DNA of 51,489 nucleotides. Source: Candidatus Gastranaerophilales bacterium. GTDB taxonomy: Bacteria > Cyanobacteriota > Vampirovibrionia > Gastranaerophilales > Gastranaerophilaceae. Positions 24,588 through 33,585 of the stretch are shown one piece after another. Both the position numbers and the translations under genes were made by a program. How positions within the stretch are numbered: position 1 is the first letter of the stretch; each line of letters starts with the position of its first letter. Under the pieces are notes generated by a model. The model searched no databases. It was given only the letters and a program-made list of their open reading frames with translations, and had not been told where the DNA came from. The stretch spans positions 1-51,489 of the forward strand of contig CAAGGG010000054.1 in assembly GCA_900769355.1 (NCBI GenBank). The letters are read 5' to 3'.

Positions 24588-27500
24588 TTACAGGAGTTCT
24601 GCAAAGATTAGGCTTGGTTCCTGTTCGATGACTTTGTCGAAGGATTTCGCTTTTCTGCTCGTTGAAAAATACAAATGTTTCTTTGCACGAGTAATTGCAA
24701 CGTACAGCAATCGCAAGTTTTCTGAAACAAGTTCCTGCTTCATATCAAACTCGGTTTTTGGTTTGTATTGCGGATTCAGACGTTTCAAATTCTCTGTGAA
24801 ATCTGCATTTTTCAACTTTATTTGTTCAAAGTCCAAGGTGAGAGATTTTTCGGTCATCTCAGGGATAAACACGTAATCAAACTCGTCGCCCTTAGACTTG
24901 TGAAGGGTCATTACCTGAACTTTTCCGGCAATGAAGTCTTTGTTACTTTCTTCCTCTTCTGAGAAGAATTTAAATCCGCTCAATGAAGGTTTTTTAGCAA
25001 GTTCGCCAAGTCGCTCTACAAGAGTCGGAAAATCTTTGTAACTCATACTCAATCGTTTTATGAGAGTGGAAATCAAGTAAACATTGGACTTTTCGATTTC
25101 TGACGAGAAATAATGAAGTCCGATTTTTATCGCAAGTTCTTCCGGTGCAAGGTGCGGGAAGGAGTTCCAATAGTTCAAATCCCAATAAAATTGTGCAAGA
25201 TGAATGTTTTCAATATTGTCACAATCGATTTGTATAAACGGATTTTCATACTTTCTGATTTCTAACCCCAAACGCTGTTTGTAAAGTCCGATTTCTGCAA
25301 GAATTTCGTAATTATCAGCGATAACATTATTGTCAAACGGGTGCAAAATCATCTGCAAAACAGCGAAAATCGCTCTAAAAATTGATTTTTGCTCTAAACT
25401 TTCGCTTCTCGTAATCGTTTTTAAGCCACTGTTGTTTATAAAATTTATCCATTGTGCAACTTGAAAATTGCTTCTCAAAAGTATGCCGATTGTGCATTTT
25501 GGATCTTTTCTCAAAGCTTGCTTAATCTCTTTTAGGATAAAATTACGTTCTTCAAGCGGTTTTTCAAAAATATTTGAATGAAGAGCGTTATCAGACTCCG
25601 GATTTTTTCCTTCGACCGGTTGCATGAATATTTTGAAAAACGCATTCTTGGTTTCAGGCTGAGTTTCAGCCCAGTTAACAAGGTTATTTGCAAGTGTCCA
25701 GACATCTTTTGTGCAACGTTGAGAACAATTCATACTGACGTTATTACTCTCTTTAATGAATTTTCGGAACCCTTCGACATCAGCGTTGGAAAAAGTTGTT
25801 GTAATCGCCTGATTAATGTCACCGCAACGAATTAAATTTCCGTATTTAGCACTCAATAAGTTGATTAGACGCTGTTGAATTGAAGATGAATCCTGTGCCT
25901 CGTCCTCAATTATGTAGTGGCAAATGTTTTGGTAATATGTTCTGATATCCTCGTTATTTTCCAAAAGTTTTACGGACGAAATCAACATATCATCATAGTC
26001 GATAAGGTTGTTTTCTGCCAAAATTCTTTGGTATTCATCAAAAAACAGTTTAAATTTCTCTATTTTTTTATCTGAAATTTGAGTGGAGTTGAAATCTCCG
26101 CCACCGATTTTGAACACAGAAACCCCTCTGTCAAAGTCGTCTGTTTCGCCTTTTTTGAGCTTTAATTTTGTTGAAAGTTCTCGAACAATTCTTGATCTTT
26201 GTGTATCGTCACAAATTTCAAAGTCAGATGAAAGTCCGAGTCTTTCGTAGTTGCCGTTTTCTTTTAAAATCCTTAGTGCAAGCCCATGAATAGTACTGAT
26301 ATTCGGCAATTGAGCAGAATTTTGTCTTATGTTTTTAATTCTGTCACGAAAATTTCTCGCCGCTGATTCCATATAGGTCATAACGAAGATGTTTTCAGGG
26401 TTTATGCCTCTATCTAAAAGTTTTACGATAAGAGCAAGAAGAATTGTCGTTTTCCCTGCTCCTGGAACGGCAGAAATTGCCATCTTGCCACTTTGGTAGG
26501 CAAGAACAGGTTTTTGATCTTCTCGTGGAGTTATGCGAAAAGCCGGTTTATCAGGTTGGATATCTTCGGAATTTTCTTTAACCTTGATATATTCTTCAAT
26601 TCCGCCAAAATTTTCTATACCGTTGCCATCAAACAAACTTGAATATGTATAAATATGCTCTGAGGCACATAGTGAGAGTTTGCGAAGAATTCTTGCGGTT
26701 TTTTCTTTTGATAATTCAATATTATCGTCGATTGTGAACTCGTCTTTTGCCCAACCACGTTGAAAAACCCAAGCATTATAAAGTGGGCCTGTGTCACTTT
26801 TTATCCACTCATCACTTGAAATATCAAGCCAAAGTTGGTATTTGGTTTTAATCTGGTTATCAATGATTTTTTGCGGAGTTGAAATTATCAAGTCGTTTGG
26901 TGCGATTTCTAGTGTAGAATAAGGGTTTTCTGCAATAATTGAGTTTTCGATTTGCGTAATAATTTCTTCTTGTCGATTTTTGAAATCTTCGCCAAATACG
27001 TTTTCAAAATCTTGCAATTGTTTTACAAAAAAGTTGAACTTGTTTAATTCTGTTGGGTTTACGTAATAAATCTCCCCGAGTTCGTTGAAAATATCACAAA
27101 CTTTTTCTGAAAGTTTTGAGTTATCGTCGTTGAGCTTTTTCAAAACATCTAGGAAGTTTTGGTATTTTTTCGTGTAATCTTCTTGCGAAAACTCGTGTTC
27201 AATTAATTCGCCTGTTGTTTCAAAATTTTCTAAAATCTTTTGGCAATATTTTATAGGAATTCCTAAAAATTCTGACAGGACAACACGCAAGTCAAATTCT
27301 GTCAATTTCATATTGCAATTCAGCTTGAGAATTGTTAAAATCGCTTTTACAAACCTGTTTTGAACCAATTTTTCACTACCTGAAAGATAAACAGGATTGA
27401 TATTGAGATTTTCTTTTAGAGAAAATTTAAGCATGTCGTCAATTACAGGTGTGATAATTGAAATTTCGCAAGGTTGAATATTCTTTGCAAATAAGTTTTT

Positions 27501-28433
27501 GATAGTTTTAATCGCTTCATCTAGCATTGAAGCTCTTTTAGACGGAGATTGAAGCGAAAAATTTTCTAAAAAATTTGTTCTATTCTCCGTGATATTTGAA
27601 TAAATTGTTTCAGTATCTTGGTTGAGTTTGTTGTCTGATTTTAGGCTAATCGCTTTTTCATTGAAAAGCTCTTCAAACTTCCAAACAGCAGTCCTGTCAG
27701 CACTAAGATATCCTGCTCTGCTTGCTCCTTTTTCGTCAAATGCAACAAAAACTTCTTTCAATTGAGGGGCAAGGTGTGAGATAAAATCAAAACAAATCGG
27801 AGTAATCTCATCACCATCGTCTAAAATCAAGTATTTTATGCCTTTGAAATAATCAGAATTTTTATAAATATAATTGAATATCAAACCTTGTCTAAGGTAG
27901 TCAAAATCACGCAGTGCAAGTGTTTTTGAAAGTAATTTTTTCAGTGTAATTTTTGCATCATCTGCAAAACTTTCACCCAAAACGCGAGATCGCCATTCGA
28001 TTTCTTCATCAGACAAATTGTTTTGAACAATTAACGAATAACGTCTGAAAATCTGGTGTAAAAGAGATTTTTTAGAGTTGTAACCTTTGAATTTAATGTC
28101 TTTCAAAATATCTTTGAGAATAAATTGAGAAACTTCAAGCCCTGTTAAATTTGGTAAAATTTTGGGATTGTCGTAAGGGTTAATATTTTCTAGAAATGCC
28201 CAATTATCATTTACAGCATTATAAACGAGAGAAAAAAAAGAATTTACTTGCATTTTTTCACAAGAATTAATTGTTAATTTCTCAAGGGTTTTATTTATGA
28301 AGTTTTGTTTAAGATTTGAGTTTTGAACAAGTACTAAAATTTCTGACGATTTTATGCCGGAATTTAAAAGTTTGGCATAAGCATCTATCAGTAAATCGGT
28401 CTTATTTGTTGATATATCACCCGAAATCAGCAT
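24588..28433 (-). CDS. Double SF1A helicase (UvrD/AddAB-like) with degenerate N-terminal half
   Basis: The 1281-residue protein has an active UvrD-type helicase in its C-terminal half. Walker A is SAVPGAGKTTILLAL near residue 655, Walker B is YIIEDEAQD near 844, motif V is VMTLHKSKGDEFDYVF, and motif VI is LLYVAITRAKKHLYF near 1239. The N-terminal ~600 residues look like a second, decayed helicase: a P-loop position reads SGDISTNKTD and a Walker B-like YLILDDGDE appears later. AddB and AdnA-type subunits have such inactive helicase halves. Here both halves are in one chain and the nuclease is a separate gene just downstream. The RBS GAGGAAT precedes the ATG. Likely role: processing double-strand breaks for recombination. 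Confidence 0.85.
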   Translation of the reverse strand: MLISGDISTNKTDLLIDAYAKLLNSGIKSSEILVLVQNSNLKQNFINKTLEKLTINSCEKMQVNSFFSLVYNAVNDNWAFLENINPYDNPKILPNLTGLEVSQFILKDILKDIKFKGYNSKKSLLHQIFRRYSLIVQNNLSDEEIEWRSRVLGESFADDAKITLKKLLSKTLALRDFDYLRQGLIFNYIYKNSDYFKGIKYLILDDGDEITPICFDFISHLAPQLKEVFVAFDEKGASRAGYLSADRTAVWKFEELFNEKAISLKSDNKLNQDTETIYSNITENRTNFLENFSLQSPSKRASMLDEAIKTIKNLFAKNIQPCEISIITPVIDDMLKFSLKENLNINPVYLSGSEKLVQNRFVKAILTILKLNCNMKLTEFDLRVVLSEFLGIPIKYCQKILENFETTGELIEHEFSQEDYTKKYQNFLDVLKKLNDDNSKLSEKVCDIFNELGEIYYVNPTELNKFNFFVKQLQDFENVFGEDFKNRQEEIITQIENSIIAENPYSTLEIAPNDLIISTPQKIIDNQIKTKYQLWLDISSDEWIKSDTGPLYNAWVFQRGWAKDEFTIDDNIELSKEKTARILRKLSLCASEHIYTYSSLFDGNGIENFGGIEEYIKVKENSEDIQPDKPAFRITPREDQKPVLAYQSGKMAISAVPGAGKTTILLALIVKLLDRGINPENIFVMTYMESAARNFRDRIKNIRQNSAQLPNISTIHGLALRILKENGNYERLGLSSDFEICDDTQRSRIVRELSTKLKLKKGETDDFDRGVSVFKIGGGDFNSTQISDKKIEKFKLFFDEYQRILAENNLIDYDDMLISSVKLLENNEDIRTYYQNICHYIIEDEAQDSSSIQQRLINLLSAKYGNLIRCGDINQAITTTFSNADVEGFRKFIKESNNVSMNCSQRCTKDVWTLANNLVNWAETQPETKNAFFKIFMQPVEGKNPESDNALHSNIFEKPLEERNFILKEIKQALRKDPKCTIGILLRSNFQVAQWINFINNSGLKTITRSESLEQKSIFRAIFAVLQMILHPFDNNVIADNYEILAEIGLYKQRLGLEIRKYENPFIQIDCDNIENIHLAQFYWDLNYWNSFPHLAPEELAIKIGLHYFSSEIEKSNVYLISTLIKRLSMSYKDFPTLVERLGELAKKPSLSGFKFFSEEEESNKDFIAGKVQVMTLHKSKGDEFDYVFIPEMTEKSLTLDFEQIKLKNADFTENLKRLNPQYKPKTEFDMKQELVSENLRLLYVAITRAKKHLYFSTSRKAKSFDKVIEQEPSLIFAELL

Positions 28434-28503
28434 TTGTTATTCCTCAAAAAATATTTTACCATGAACAATAAAAATTTTGTTTTGTCCTCCTCCTATTGAA
28501 CTA

Positions 28504-28532
28504 TTGCATTTTTTTACCCATTCGTCTATTAT
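28504..28532 (+). promoter_or_regulatory. Promoter of the small winged-helix gene
   Basis: TTGCAT (28504-28509), a 17-bp spacer and TATTAT (28527-28532). GGAGG at 28568-28572 is the RBS. The predicted leader is about 40 nt. Confidence 0.55.
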
Positions 28533-28580
28533 ATAGTCATAAACGGAGAGGAAAGTATTAAAAACATGGAGGTTAAAATT

Positions 28581-28787
28581 ATGCAAGAATTACAAGACAA
28601 AATCGGACAATCAGCAGGTCAAATTTACAACTATTTGAACAATAACGGAGAATCAACTTTCTCAAAAATGAAAAAAGAATTAGACCTTAAAGGTAACTTT
28701 GCTGATTTGGGGCTTGGTTGGTTAGCTAGAGAAGACAAAGTTGAAATTTCTAAAAAAGGTGCTTCTGTTAGCGTAAGACTAAAATAG
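28581..28787 (+). CDS. Small winged helix-turn-helix protein (DUF2582 type)
   Basis: The protein has 68 residues. Its pattern (KIGQSAGQIYNYLNNNGEST, then KMKKELDLKG and LGLGWLAREDKVEISKKG) is that of the small wHTH family known as DUF2582. It is a single wing domain and may bind nucleic acid; the family's targets are not known to me. I place the start at ATG 28581 because GGAGG at 28568-28572 is spaced 8 bp from it; the in-frame ATG at 28566 overlaps this RBS. A strong terminator follows at once, so it is a monocistronic unit. Confidence 0.85.
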   Translation: MQELQDKIGQSAGQIYNYLNNNGESTFSKMKKELDLKGNFADLGLGWLAREDKVEISKKGASVSVRLK

Positions 28788-28814
28788 TTTTATAAAAAGG
28801 TTATAGATTATAAG

Positions 28815-28844
28815 AAAAGACGTCTTTTTGAGGCGTCTTTTTTT
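28815..28844 (+). terminator. Rho-independent terminator after the winged-helix gene
   Basis: AAAAGACG (28815-28822) pairs with CGTCTTTT (28834-28841), extended by TC/GG, with a run of T at the 3' side. Confidence 0.85.
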
Positions 28845-28856
28845 GTTGAACAATTT

Positions 28857-28931
28857 TTCCTCTCAATCGCATTCGTAACATTCGCTAATCGCTCATGAAC
28901 GACTGCACCCTCTCCCCATTGGTGCGAGGGA
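28857..28931. repeat. CTCACCC/ATTCGTAAC repeat family, copy near the phage island
   Basis: The sequence from CCTCTCAATCGCATTCGTAA to GGTGCGAGGG is related to 24511-24575 and, inverted, to 50028-50096. The shared features are CGCATT/CTCGTAAC, GCTCGTGAACGAC-like sequence and a CCCTCTCCCC...GCGAGGG hairpin. It marks the left side of the phage-gene island. The rest of the gap 28850-29101 shows no gene. Confidence 0.55.
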
Positions 28932-29101
28932 AAACTTATGTTTCGTTTAATTTGATTTTTTATCCATGAAAACATGGACATGCCGGCATGGAGTCTAAAT
29001 CGTGGACTTTTCAAATTCAAAAGATACGTTATACTGAAAATGTAGTTAAGGTTCACGCCCGTTGATGGCAAAACTGTTTACTATCGCAGGAGATTTGGGA
29101 A

Positions 29102-29482
29102 ATGGGATATATTCACTGCTGTGGAGGGCTTAGAAGAACTCGGTCTTTTAAACTTGTGCCACAGGATAAATTTGCGTTGTGCGAAATTGATTATCTGTCA
29201 AAATGTCCGATTTGCGGACATACGGTCGTTCAGCTTACAAGAATTGATAAAGAAGGCAATTTATCGGTTGTTCGCAAAACTAACAAAAAAGCAAGAGATT
29301 TTTTCCAAAAACTTAAAAAATCAATTTTGTACGAAGAAAGACCGATAGATTATTCTAAAATTGCAACAGGAAGTTTTTATCTCAACTATAACGAATTTGG
29401 GGTGAAAAAGAGATGTTATTCGAATTTGAGTGCATTGAAAATTGGGCTCACAGAAAATAGATATTTTAAACACAATCCTTAA
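29102..29482 (+). CDS. Small Cys-rich protein, possible zinc ribbon, unrecognised
   Basis: The protein has 126 residues. It has Cys6-Cys7 near the start (GYIHCCGGLRR) and a CPICGH motif near residue 38, a plausible zinc-binding pair with the earlier cysteines. The rest is basic and polar, with no membrane segment. No named family is recognised. The RBS AGGAGA lies 8 bp before the ATG, and a terminator follows. It precedes the LuxR-type gene and amidase on the same strand, and may be the first gene of the phage island or a host gene at its edge. Confidence 0.65.
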   Translation: MGYIHCCGGLRRTRSFKLVPQDKFALCEIDYLSKCPICGHTVVQLTRIDKEGNLSVVRKTNKKARDFFQKLKKSILYEERPIDYSKIATGSFYLNYNEFGVKKRCYSNLSALKIGLTENRYFKHNP

Positions 29483-29500
29483 ATTATCTTACTCTCAATG

Positions 29501-29527
29501 GGGCGAAATTTTCGCCCTCTTTTTTTA
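29501..29527 (+). terminator. Rho-independent terminator
   Basis: GGGCGAA (29501-29507), loop ATT, TTCGCCC (29511-29517), followed by TCTTTTTTT. It separates the Cys-rich gene from the regulator gene. Confidence 0.88.
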
Positions 29528-29600
29528 AGAACGGAAATATTATGAATGATTTTTAGATGGTTTTTAATATGCTTGAAATAGATTTTAAGATAAAGGAATT

Positions 29601-29861
29601 ATGAATATGTTGCTATCTCCGAAAGAAGCTGAAGTATTAACTTTGGTTGCATTAGGCTACTCTGATAAAGAAATTTGTGTTCAATTGAAAATAGCATACG
29701 GAACTGTCAGAAATCATATTGATAAAGCTGTGTTGAAATTACGAGCCCAAAATCGTACTCATGCGGTTATGATTTACAAGTTTATTAACAAAGACTGGTT
29801 GGAGGAATATTATGAAGCGTATAATAATTCATTGGACAGCAGGAACGTATTATCCAAGTGA
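29601..29861 (+). CDS. Stand-alone LuxR-type helix-turn-helix protein
   Basis: The protein has 86 residues and is almost only a LuxR/GerE DNA-binding domain: LSPKEAEVLTLVALGYSDKE, then ICVQLKIAYGTVRNHIDKAV. It has no receiver or ligand domain. The helix-turn-helix is similar in layout to that of the response regulator at 7367 (LTAREEEVLDLLTQG, and a shared NRT/DRT-x-AV ending). The AAGG RBS is 6 bp before the ATG. Its last 50 bp overlap the amidase start in another frame, so the two are probably translated together. It is the only DNA-binding regulator in the phage island and a candidate switch for it, by inference. Confidence 0.8.
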   Translation: MNMLLSPKEAEVLTLVALGYSDKEICVQLKIAYGTVRNHIDKAVLKLRAQNRTHAVMIYKFINKDWLEEYYEAYNNSLDSRNVLSK

Positions 29862-30300
29862 ATTAGATAGAAAATTTTATCACTTTTTAGTAGATAAAAA
29901 TGGGAAGATATATAATGGAGTTTTTAAGCCGGAAGATAATGAAGTTTGCAAAATAGGGAAATATGCGGCGCATACAGGTGGCGGAAATACCGGTTCTATT
30001 GGAGTTTCAATGTGCGCAATGGCGGGATTTAGGGATAGTAAAAATATTGGGAAATACCCGATTGCTAAAATTCAATTTGAAAGCACTATGGATTTGTGTG
30101 CCAAACTTGCAAAGAAATATAATATTCAAGTTACACCACAAAATGTTATGACGCACTATGAATTCGGAGTGAAAAACCCGAAATCAACATCTGCCGGAAA
30201 AATTGATATTATTTATCTTCCGCCTTATCCGTGGGTTGCCAAAGAAGATGTCGGAAGTTTTATTCGCACAAAAATTAAGTGGTATTTGAACAAACAGTAG
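29812..30300 (+). CDS. N-acetylmuramoyl-L-alanine amidase (phage endolysin type)
   Basis: The 162-residue protein is an Amidase_2/T7-lysozyme-like enzyme that cuts the bond between muramic acid and the first peptide residue. Zinc ligands fit His7 (IIIHWTAG), His115 (VMTHYEFG) and Asp132 (GKIDI). The family block KFYHFLVDKNGKIYNG is at 21-36, with the AAHTGGGNTGSIGVSM region near 52-67. No signal peptide is present, as in endolysins released by a holin. A GGAGG RBS precedes the ATG inside the previous gene. It heads the structural gene block; endolysin genes usually lie after, not before, the head genes. Confidence 0.92.
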   Translation: MKRIIIHWTAGTYYPSELDRKFYHFLVDKNGKIYNGVFKPEDNEVCKIGKYAAHTGGGNTGSIGVSMCAMAGFRDSKNIGKYPIAKIQFESTMDLCAKLAKKYNIQVTPQNVMTHYEFGVKNPKSTSAGKIDIIYLPPYPWVAKEDVGSFIRTKIKWYLNKQ

Positions 30301-30339
30301 AAGTGCTTTTGCGAGAATTTATATAAAAAGGAGTACAAA

Positions 30340-31848
30340 ATGGAAGTTGCTTATTACAATTTGTCAGGCGGAATTAATCAGGCATTGACAAAAACCGAGC
30401 TTGGCTTGAGTACAAAACAGATTTATTGGGCTGAGTCGGAAAATGTTGAAATTTTTCAAAATAGAGGAATTGTTAAACAGCTCGGAAATTCTCTGTTTTT
30501 AGAGGTTGGGGAAGAGATAACTGGGCTTGCTGAGATGTCTGCTTATGATGTTTCAAAGCTCGTTATTACAACTGTTTCAGGCAAAATTTATATATATGAT
30601 GAAAATCATGCTGAAAAAGTGTTGGTAAATAAAACTCTTAGCGGCAAAAATCCTCGTTTTCAAAGCTTTTTAAACGGGATTTTAATGATGAGCGAAAACG
30701 ACGGATTGTTTTATATAAAAAATAATTCGACCTATGACATTGTTGATTGTGGCTTAAAAACTCTTACCGGAGAAGTTTTGACAGATGGTACAATGGCAGT
30801 TTACAAGGGGCGAGTTTGGGTTGCAAAAGAAGCAACGGTTTATTATTCAGCACTCGGGAAGTACGATGATTTTACAACCGCTGACGACGCCGGTTATATT
30901 AATGAATTTCACACAGATACCGGTTCAATTACTGCATTAAAACCATATAAAGATTATTTGGCTGTTTATAAAAAAGACAGCGTTTACCTTTTGACCGGAA
31001 CAAGTCCTAATGATTTTGCAATAACGCCTTTTGCCAACAAAGGTGCTGCTTCAACAAATTCTATTGTAAATGTTGAAAACAAGCAGTATTTTTTGAGTAA
31101 CGGAATTTTTGCACTTGAACAAGTTGGGGAACTTAACCAAATTCAACTAGGATCTGAAATATCTCAAAAAATAAAAGAGGAGTTCTCAAAATTTGGGGAT
31201 TTATCAAATACATTTGCACTGCATTATGAAGAAAAAAGTCAGATTTGGTACTTCTTCCCTTATGCAGATAATGATTATTTTCAAATTATTTGGATAAATG
31301 ATTACGTAAATAAGGCTTGGTACAAAAGAATTGTTCCACAAAATATTGTAACTGCTTGCGTATATGACGGAAAAATTTATACTGCTGATAAAGTCGGAAA
31401 TATATATAAAGAAAATTTTGGAAAAACATTCTGTGGGCAACCGATAAAATTTTTGTGGAAATCTCCGTTTTTAGCGATTTCTGCTCCGCATCACAGAAAA
31501 ATGATTGATGAATTTTATTTCTTGCTGGATACGGAATATGATAATGACTTTAATTTTACTGTCTATAAGGATTATGACAGCGAGTTGGCTGATGATGCGG
31601 AACATATTTATTCCGTTCATCAAGACCATTTGATTTGGGCAGATGTCGATACAAACGACAATCTCCCTTGTCACTGGGCAACTGAAGATGCTATCGTGCC
31701 GGTTTGGCCTATAAATAAAGATACAATGGAAAAAGCAGAGATTTCTGAATCGAATTATTCTGTGCAATTGTGTGTACAAGGCGAAGAAAAGAATAACTCT
31801 TGTGCAATTATCGGGTTGCAATTTAGAGAAGTTTTCATTGACGATTAG
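30340..31848 (+). CDS. Phage virion protein, possible P22 gp10-like tail hub/stopper
   Basis: The protein has 502 residues and a beta-rich look. It starts MEVAYYNLSGGINQ and has repeated strand-turn patterns (VITTVSGKIYIYDEN, FLNGILMMSENDGLFYI, MAVYKGRVWVAKEATVYYS, YKDYLAVYKKDSVYLLTGTS). The order of these blocks recalls beta-propeller hub proteins that seal the DNA exit of podovirus heads, such as P22 gp10. Similarity is by pattern only. It lies between the amidase and the capsid gene. The RBS AAGGAG is strong. If not gp10-like, it is still most likely a structural protein, given its place. Confidence 0.6.
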   Translation: MEVAYYNLSGGINQALTKTELGLSTKQIYWAESENVEIFQNRGIVKQLGNSLFLEVGEEITGLAEMSAYDVSKLVITTVSGKIYIYDENHAEKVLVNKTLSGKNPRFQSFLNGILMMSENDGLFYIKNNSTYDIVDCGLKTLTGEVLTDGTMAVYKGRVWVAKEATVYYSALGKYDDFTTADDAGYINEFHTDTGSITALKPYKDYLAVYKKDSVYLLTGTSPNDFAITPFANKGAASTNSIVNVENKQYFLSNGIFALEQVGELNQIQLGSEISQKIKEEFSKFGDLSNTFALHYEEKSQIWYFFPYADNDYFQIIWINDYVNKAWYKRIVPQNIVTACVYDGKIYTADKVGNIYKENFGKTFCGQPIKFLWKSPFLAISAPHHRKMIDEFYFLLDTEYDNDFNFTVYKDYDSELADDAEHIYSVHQDHLIWADVDTNDNLPCHWATEDAIVPVWPINKDTMEKAEISESNYSVQLCVQGEEKNNSCAIIGLQFREVFIDD

Positions 31849-31918
31849 CTCAAATTTTTAAAAGAACCACCACTCATTACAATTTATACATAGTTAAAAA
31901 AGAAAGGAAACAAAAATT

Positions 31919-32764
31919 ATGACAAATGCTTATTCTGCGTTTATTCCGGAAATTTGGAGCCAAAAACTTAACAACTTGCTTGAAAAAGATTGCGTTATGC
32001 TCCAGTGTGTAAACAGAAACTGGGAAGGCGAAATCAAAAATCAAGGTGACAAGGTTAAAATTATTACACCGGCTGATGTTACAATTTCTACTTTGAGTAC
32101 TGAAAATATTACGTACAGCGAATTAGAACCGACATCTCAAGAACTTGTTATTGACCAGAAGAAATTCTTTGCTTTCAAAATCAATGATGTAGCACAAGTT
32201 CAAGCAAATTCAGATATTATGGAAGCTCATCTTAAAAATGCAAGAAAAGCGATTGAAGAAGTTCAAGATGCATATCTTTTGGCTCAACATGCAAATGTTG
32301 CAGCTACAAATATCGTTGGCTCAGACGAAGCTCCTATCACACTTGATAAGTCAACAATTTATTCAAACTTTGTAAAACTAGCACTTTGCTTAAAAAATTC
32401 TGATGCTGTTACAAATGGCGTAAGACCTTGGGTCGTAATTAACCCGACTGTTGAATCTTACTTGTTGCAAAGCCCTGAATTTATCGGTGCAAATAATGTT
32501 GCTGATGAAACATTAAGAACAGGGGCTATCGGAAGAATTGCAGGCATGGACGTACTTGTAAGTACTAATTTAACAGCGGTTTCAGATAAATATTATGTTT
32601 TAGCCGGAACTAATGATGCGATTACATTTGCTTCTCAATTGGCAAAAATTGAAAGTTTGCGTGACAAAGACAGTTTCTCAGACTTAGTTAGAGGCTTGTA
32701 TTTGTATGGTGCTAAAACAGTTCAACCTAAAGCATTAGCAAAAATGGTCGTAAAAGCTGTGTAA
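31919..32764 (+). CDS. Phage major capsid protein
   Basis: The 281-residue protein fits an HK97-fold coat protein of the P22-type coat family. It has the N-terminal SAFIPEIWSQKLNNLLEKD, WEGEIKNQGDKVKIITPADV, the KKFFAFKINDVAQVQA strand, an E-loop/P-domain region rich in Ala (DAYLLAQHANVAATNIV), WVVINPTVESYLLQSPEF, and IGRIAGMDVLVSTNL near 200, all typical of this group. It is short for P22 gp5 (430 residues), with no extra insertion domain visible. The RBS AAAGGAAA lies before the ATG. A 12-bp hairpin terminator follows, which would set capsid apart from the scaffold in expression level. Confidence 0.88.
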   Translation: MTNAYSAFIPEIWSQKLNNLLEKDCVMLQCVNRNWEGEIKNQGDKVKIITPADVTISTLSTENITYSELEPTSQELVIDQKKFFAFKINDVAQVQANSDIMEAHLKNARKAIEEVQDAYLLAQHANVAATNIVGSDEAPITLDKSTIYSNFVKLALCLKNSDAVTNGVRPWVVINPTVESYLLQSPEFIGANNVADETLRTGAIGRIAGMDVLVSTNLTAVSDKYYVLAGTNDAITFASQLAKIESLRDKDSFSDLVRGLYLYGAKTVQPKALAKMVVKAV

Positions 32765-32784
32765 GAATAAATATTAAAATTAGG

Positions 32785-32842
32785 CAATTGTGGCTAATAC
32801 TGCATACTCTTCCCTTATCTTAACTTAGCCACAATTGTTTTC
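32785..32842 (+). terminator. Hairpin after the capsid gene
   Basis: CAATTGTGGCTA (32785-32796) and TAGCCACAATTG (32826-32837) pair perfectly, followed by TTTTC. The long loop holds no obvious site. It may be a partial terminator or an mRNA-stabilising stem. Confidence 0.65.
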
Positions 32843-32862
32843 TAAAAAAAGAGGAATACAAA

Positions 32863-33510
32863 ATGGAAAATCAAAATATAGAACAAATTTCGCCAAAAGC
32901 CGATAATCAAATTCAACAAACGAATGTTCAATTCAGTGATGCTGAAAAAGTTAAGCAAATGGCTGTGAGTGATATCAATACGATAACGAATTTGGTTGAA
33001 ACCGGAGTTATGACGCAAGAACAAGGACAAAATTTGATGAACTATGTGACTAAAAAGGCGTTTGAAAAGTACATAGCAAGTCAGCCTTCGGGAACGCCAA
33101 ATGAAGCACCTGTTGCAATTTCAACAATTTATCCTCAGCAACACGCGCCTCAAAATGTGCCAATGCCGGATTTTTTCAACAAAGATGGACGACTTGATGT
33201 ATTCGATTATTTGAAAAATTCTGAAATTGAATTTGATGATGGCGAAATCTCAAAAATATCTGAGCTTGTGGAAAAAATCGAGAATTCCGCTATTGAAAGA
33301 TATTTGAAAGAAAAAGAACACGAAAAGGCATTGAATAATGAAAACGAATTCGCAAAACAGAGATTGAAAGCAATCGCTCAAAACACATCTTCTGACGGAT
33401 TAAAAAATTTGGTCTTTACTCGTGAACAAATCGGCAAAATGAGTGGTGCTGAATTTGCGAAGCACGAACGTGCAATTATGGATCAGCTCAAAAAAGGGTT
33501 GATAAAGTAG
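32863..33510 (+). CDS. Probable phage scaffolding protein
   Basis: The 215-residue protein is acidic and highly helical, with a Gln/Pro-rich stretch in the middle (about residues 75-110) and a basic C-terminal end (HERAIMDQLKKGLIK). Low complexity, charged helices and location beside the capsid gene are typical of scaffolding proteins; there is no sequence motif that proves it. In P22-like phages the scaffold gene precedes the coat gene, whereas here it follows. The RBS AGAGGAA lies before the ATG. Confidence 0.6.
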   Translation: MENQNIEQISPKADNQIQQTNVQFSDAEKVKQMAVSDINTITNLVETGVMTQEQGQNLMNYVTKKAFEKYIASQPSGTPNEAPVAISTIYPQQHAPQNVPMPDFFNKDGRLDVFDYLKNSEIEFDDGEISKISELVEKIENSAIERYLKEKEHEKALNNENEFAKQRLKAIAQNTSSDGLKNLVFTREQIGKMSGAEFAKHERAIMDQLKKGLIK

Positions 33511-33537
33511 CATTTTCAAAAATCTTTTGTGAAGGAG

Positions 33538-33566
33538 CAGTCTGAATTTCAGACTGTTTCTTCTTG
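33538..33566 (+). terminator. Hairpin after the scaffold gene
   Basis: CAGTCTGA (33538-33545), loop ATT, TCAGACTG (33549-33556), followed by TTTCTTCTT. It is a likely weak terminator. Confidence 0.6.
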
Positions 33567-33585
33567 AAAGAAGAAAGGTTTTTAG

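Noticed and set aside
28850..29101. Left attachment site of the phage island
   Set aside because: I compared this gap with 40796-41090 by eye and found no shared direct repeat beyond general repeat-family sequence; the nearest tRNA is 10 kb away.
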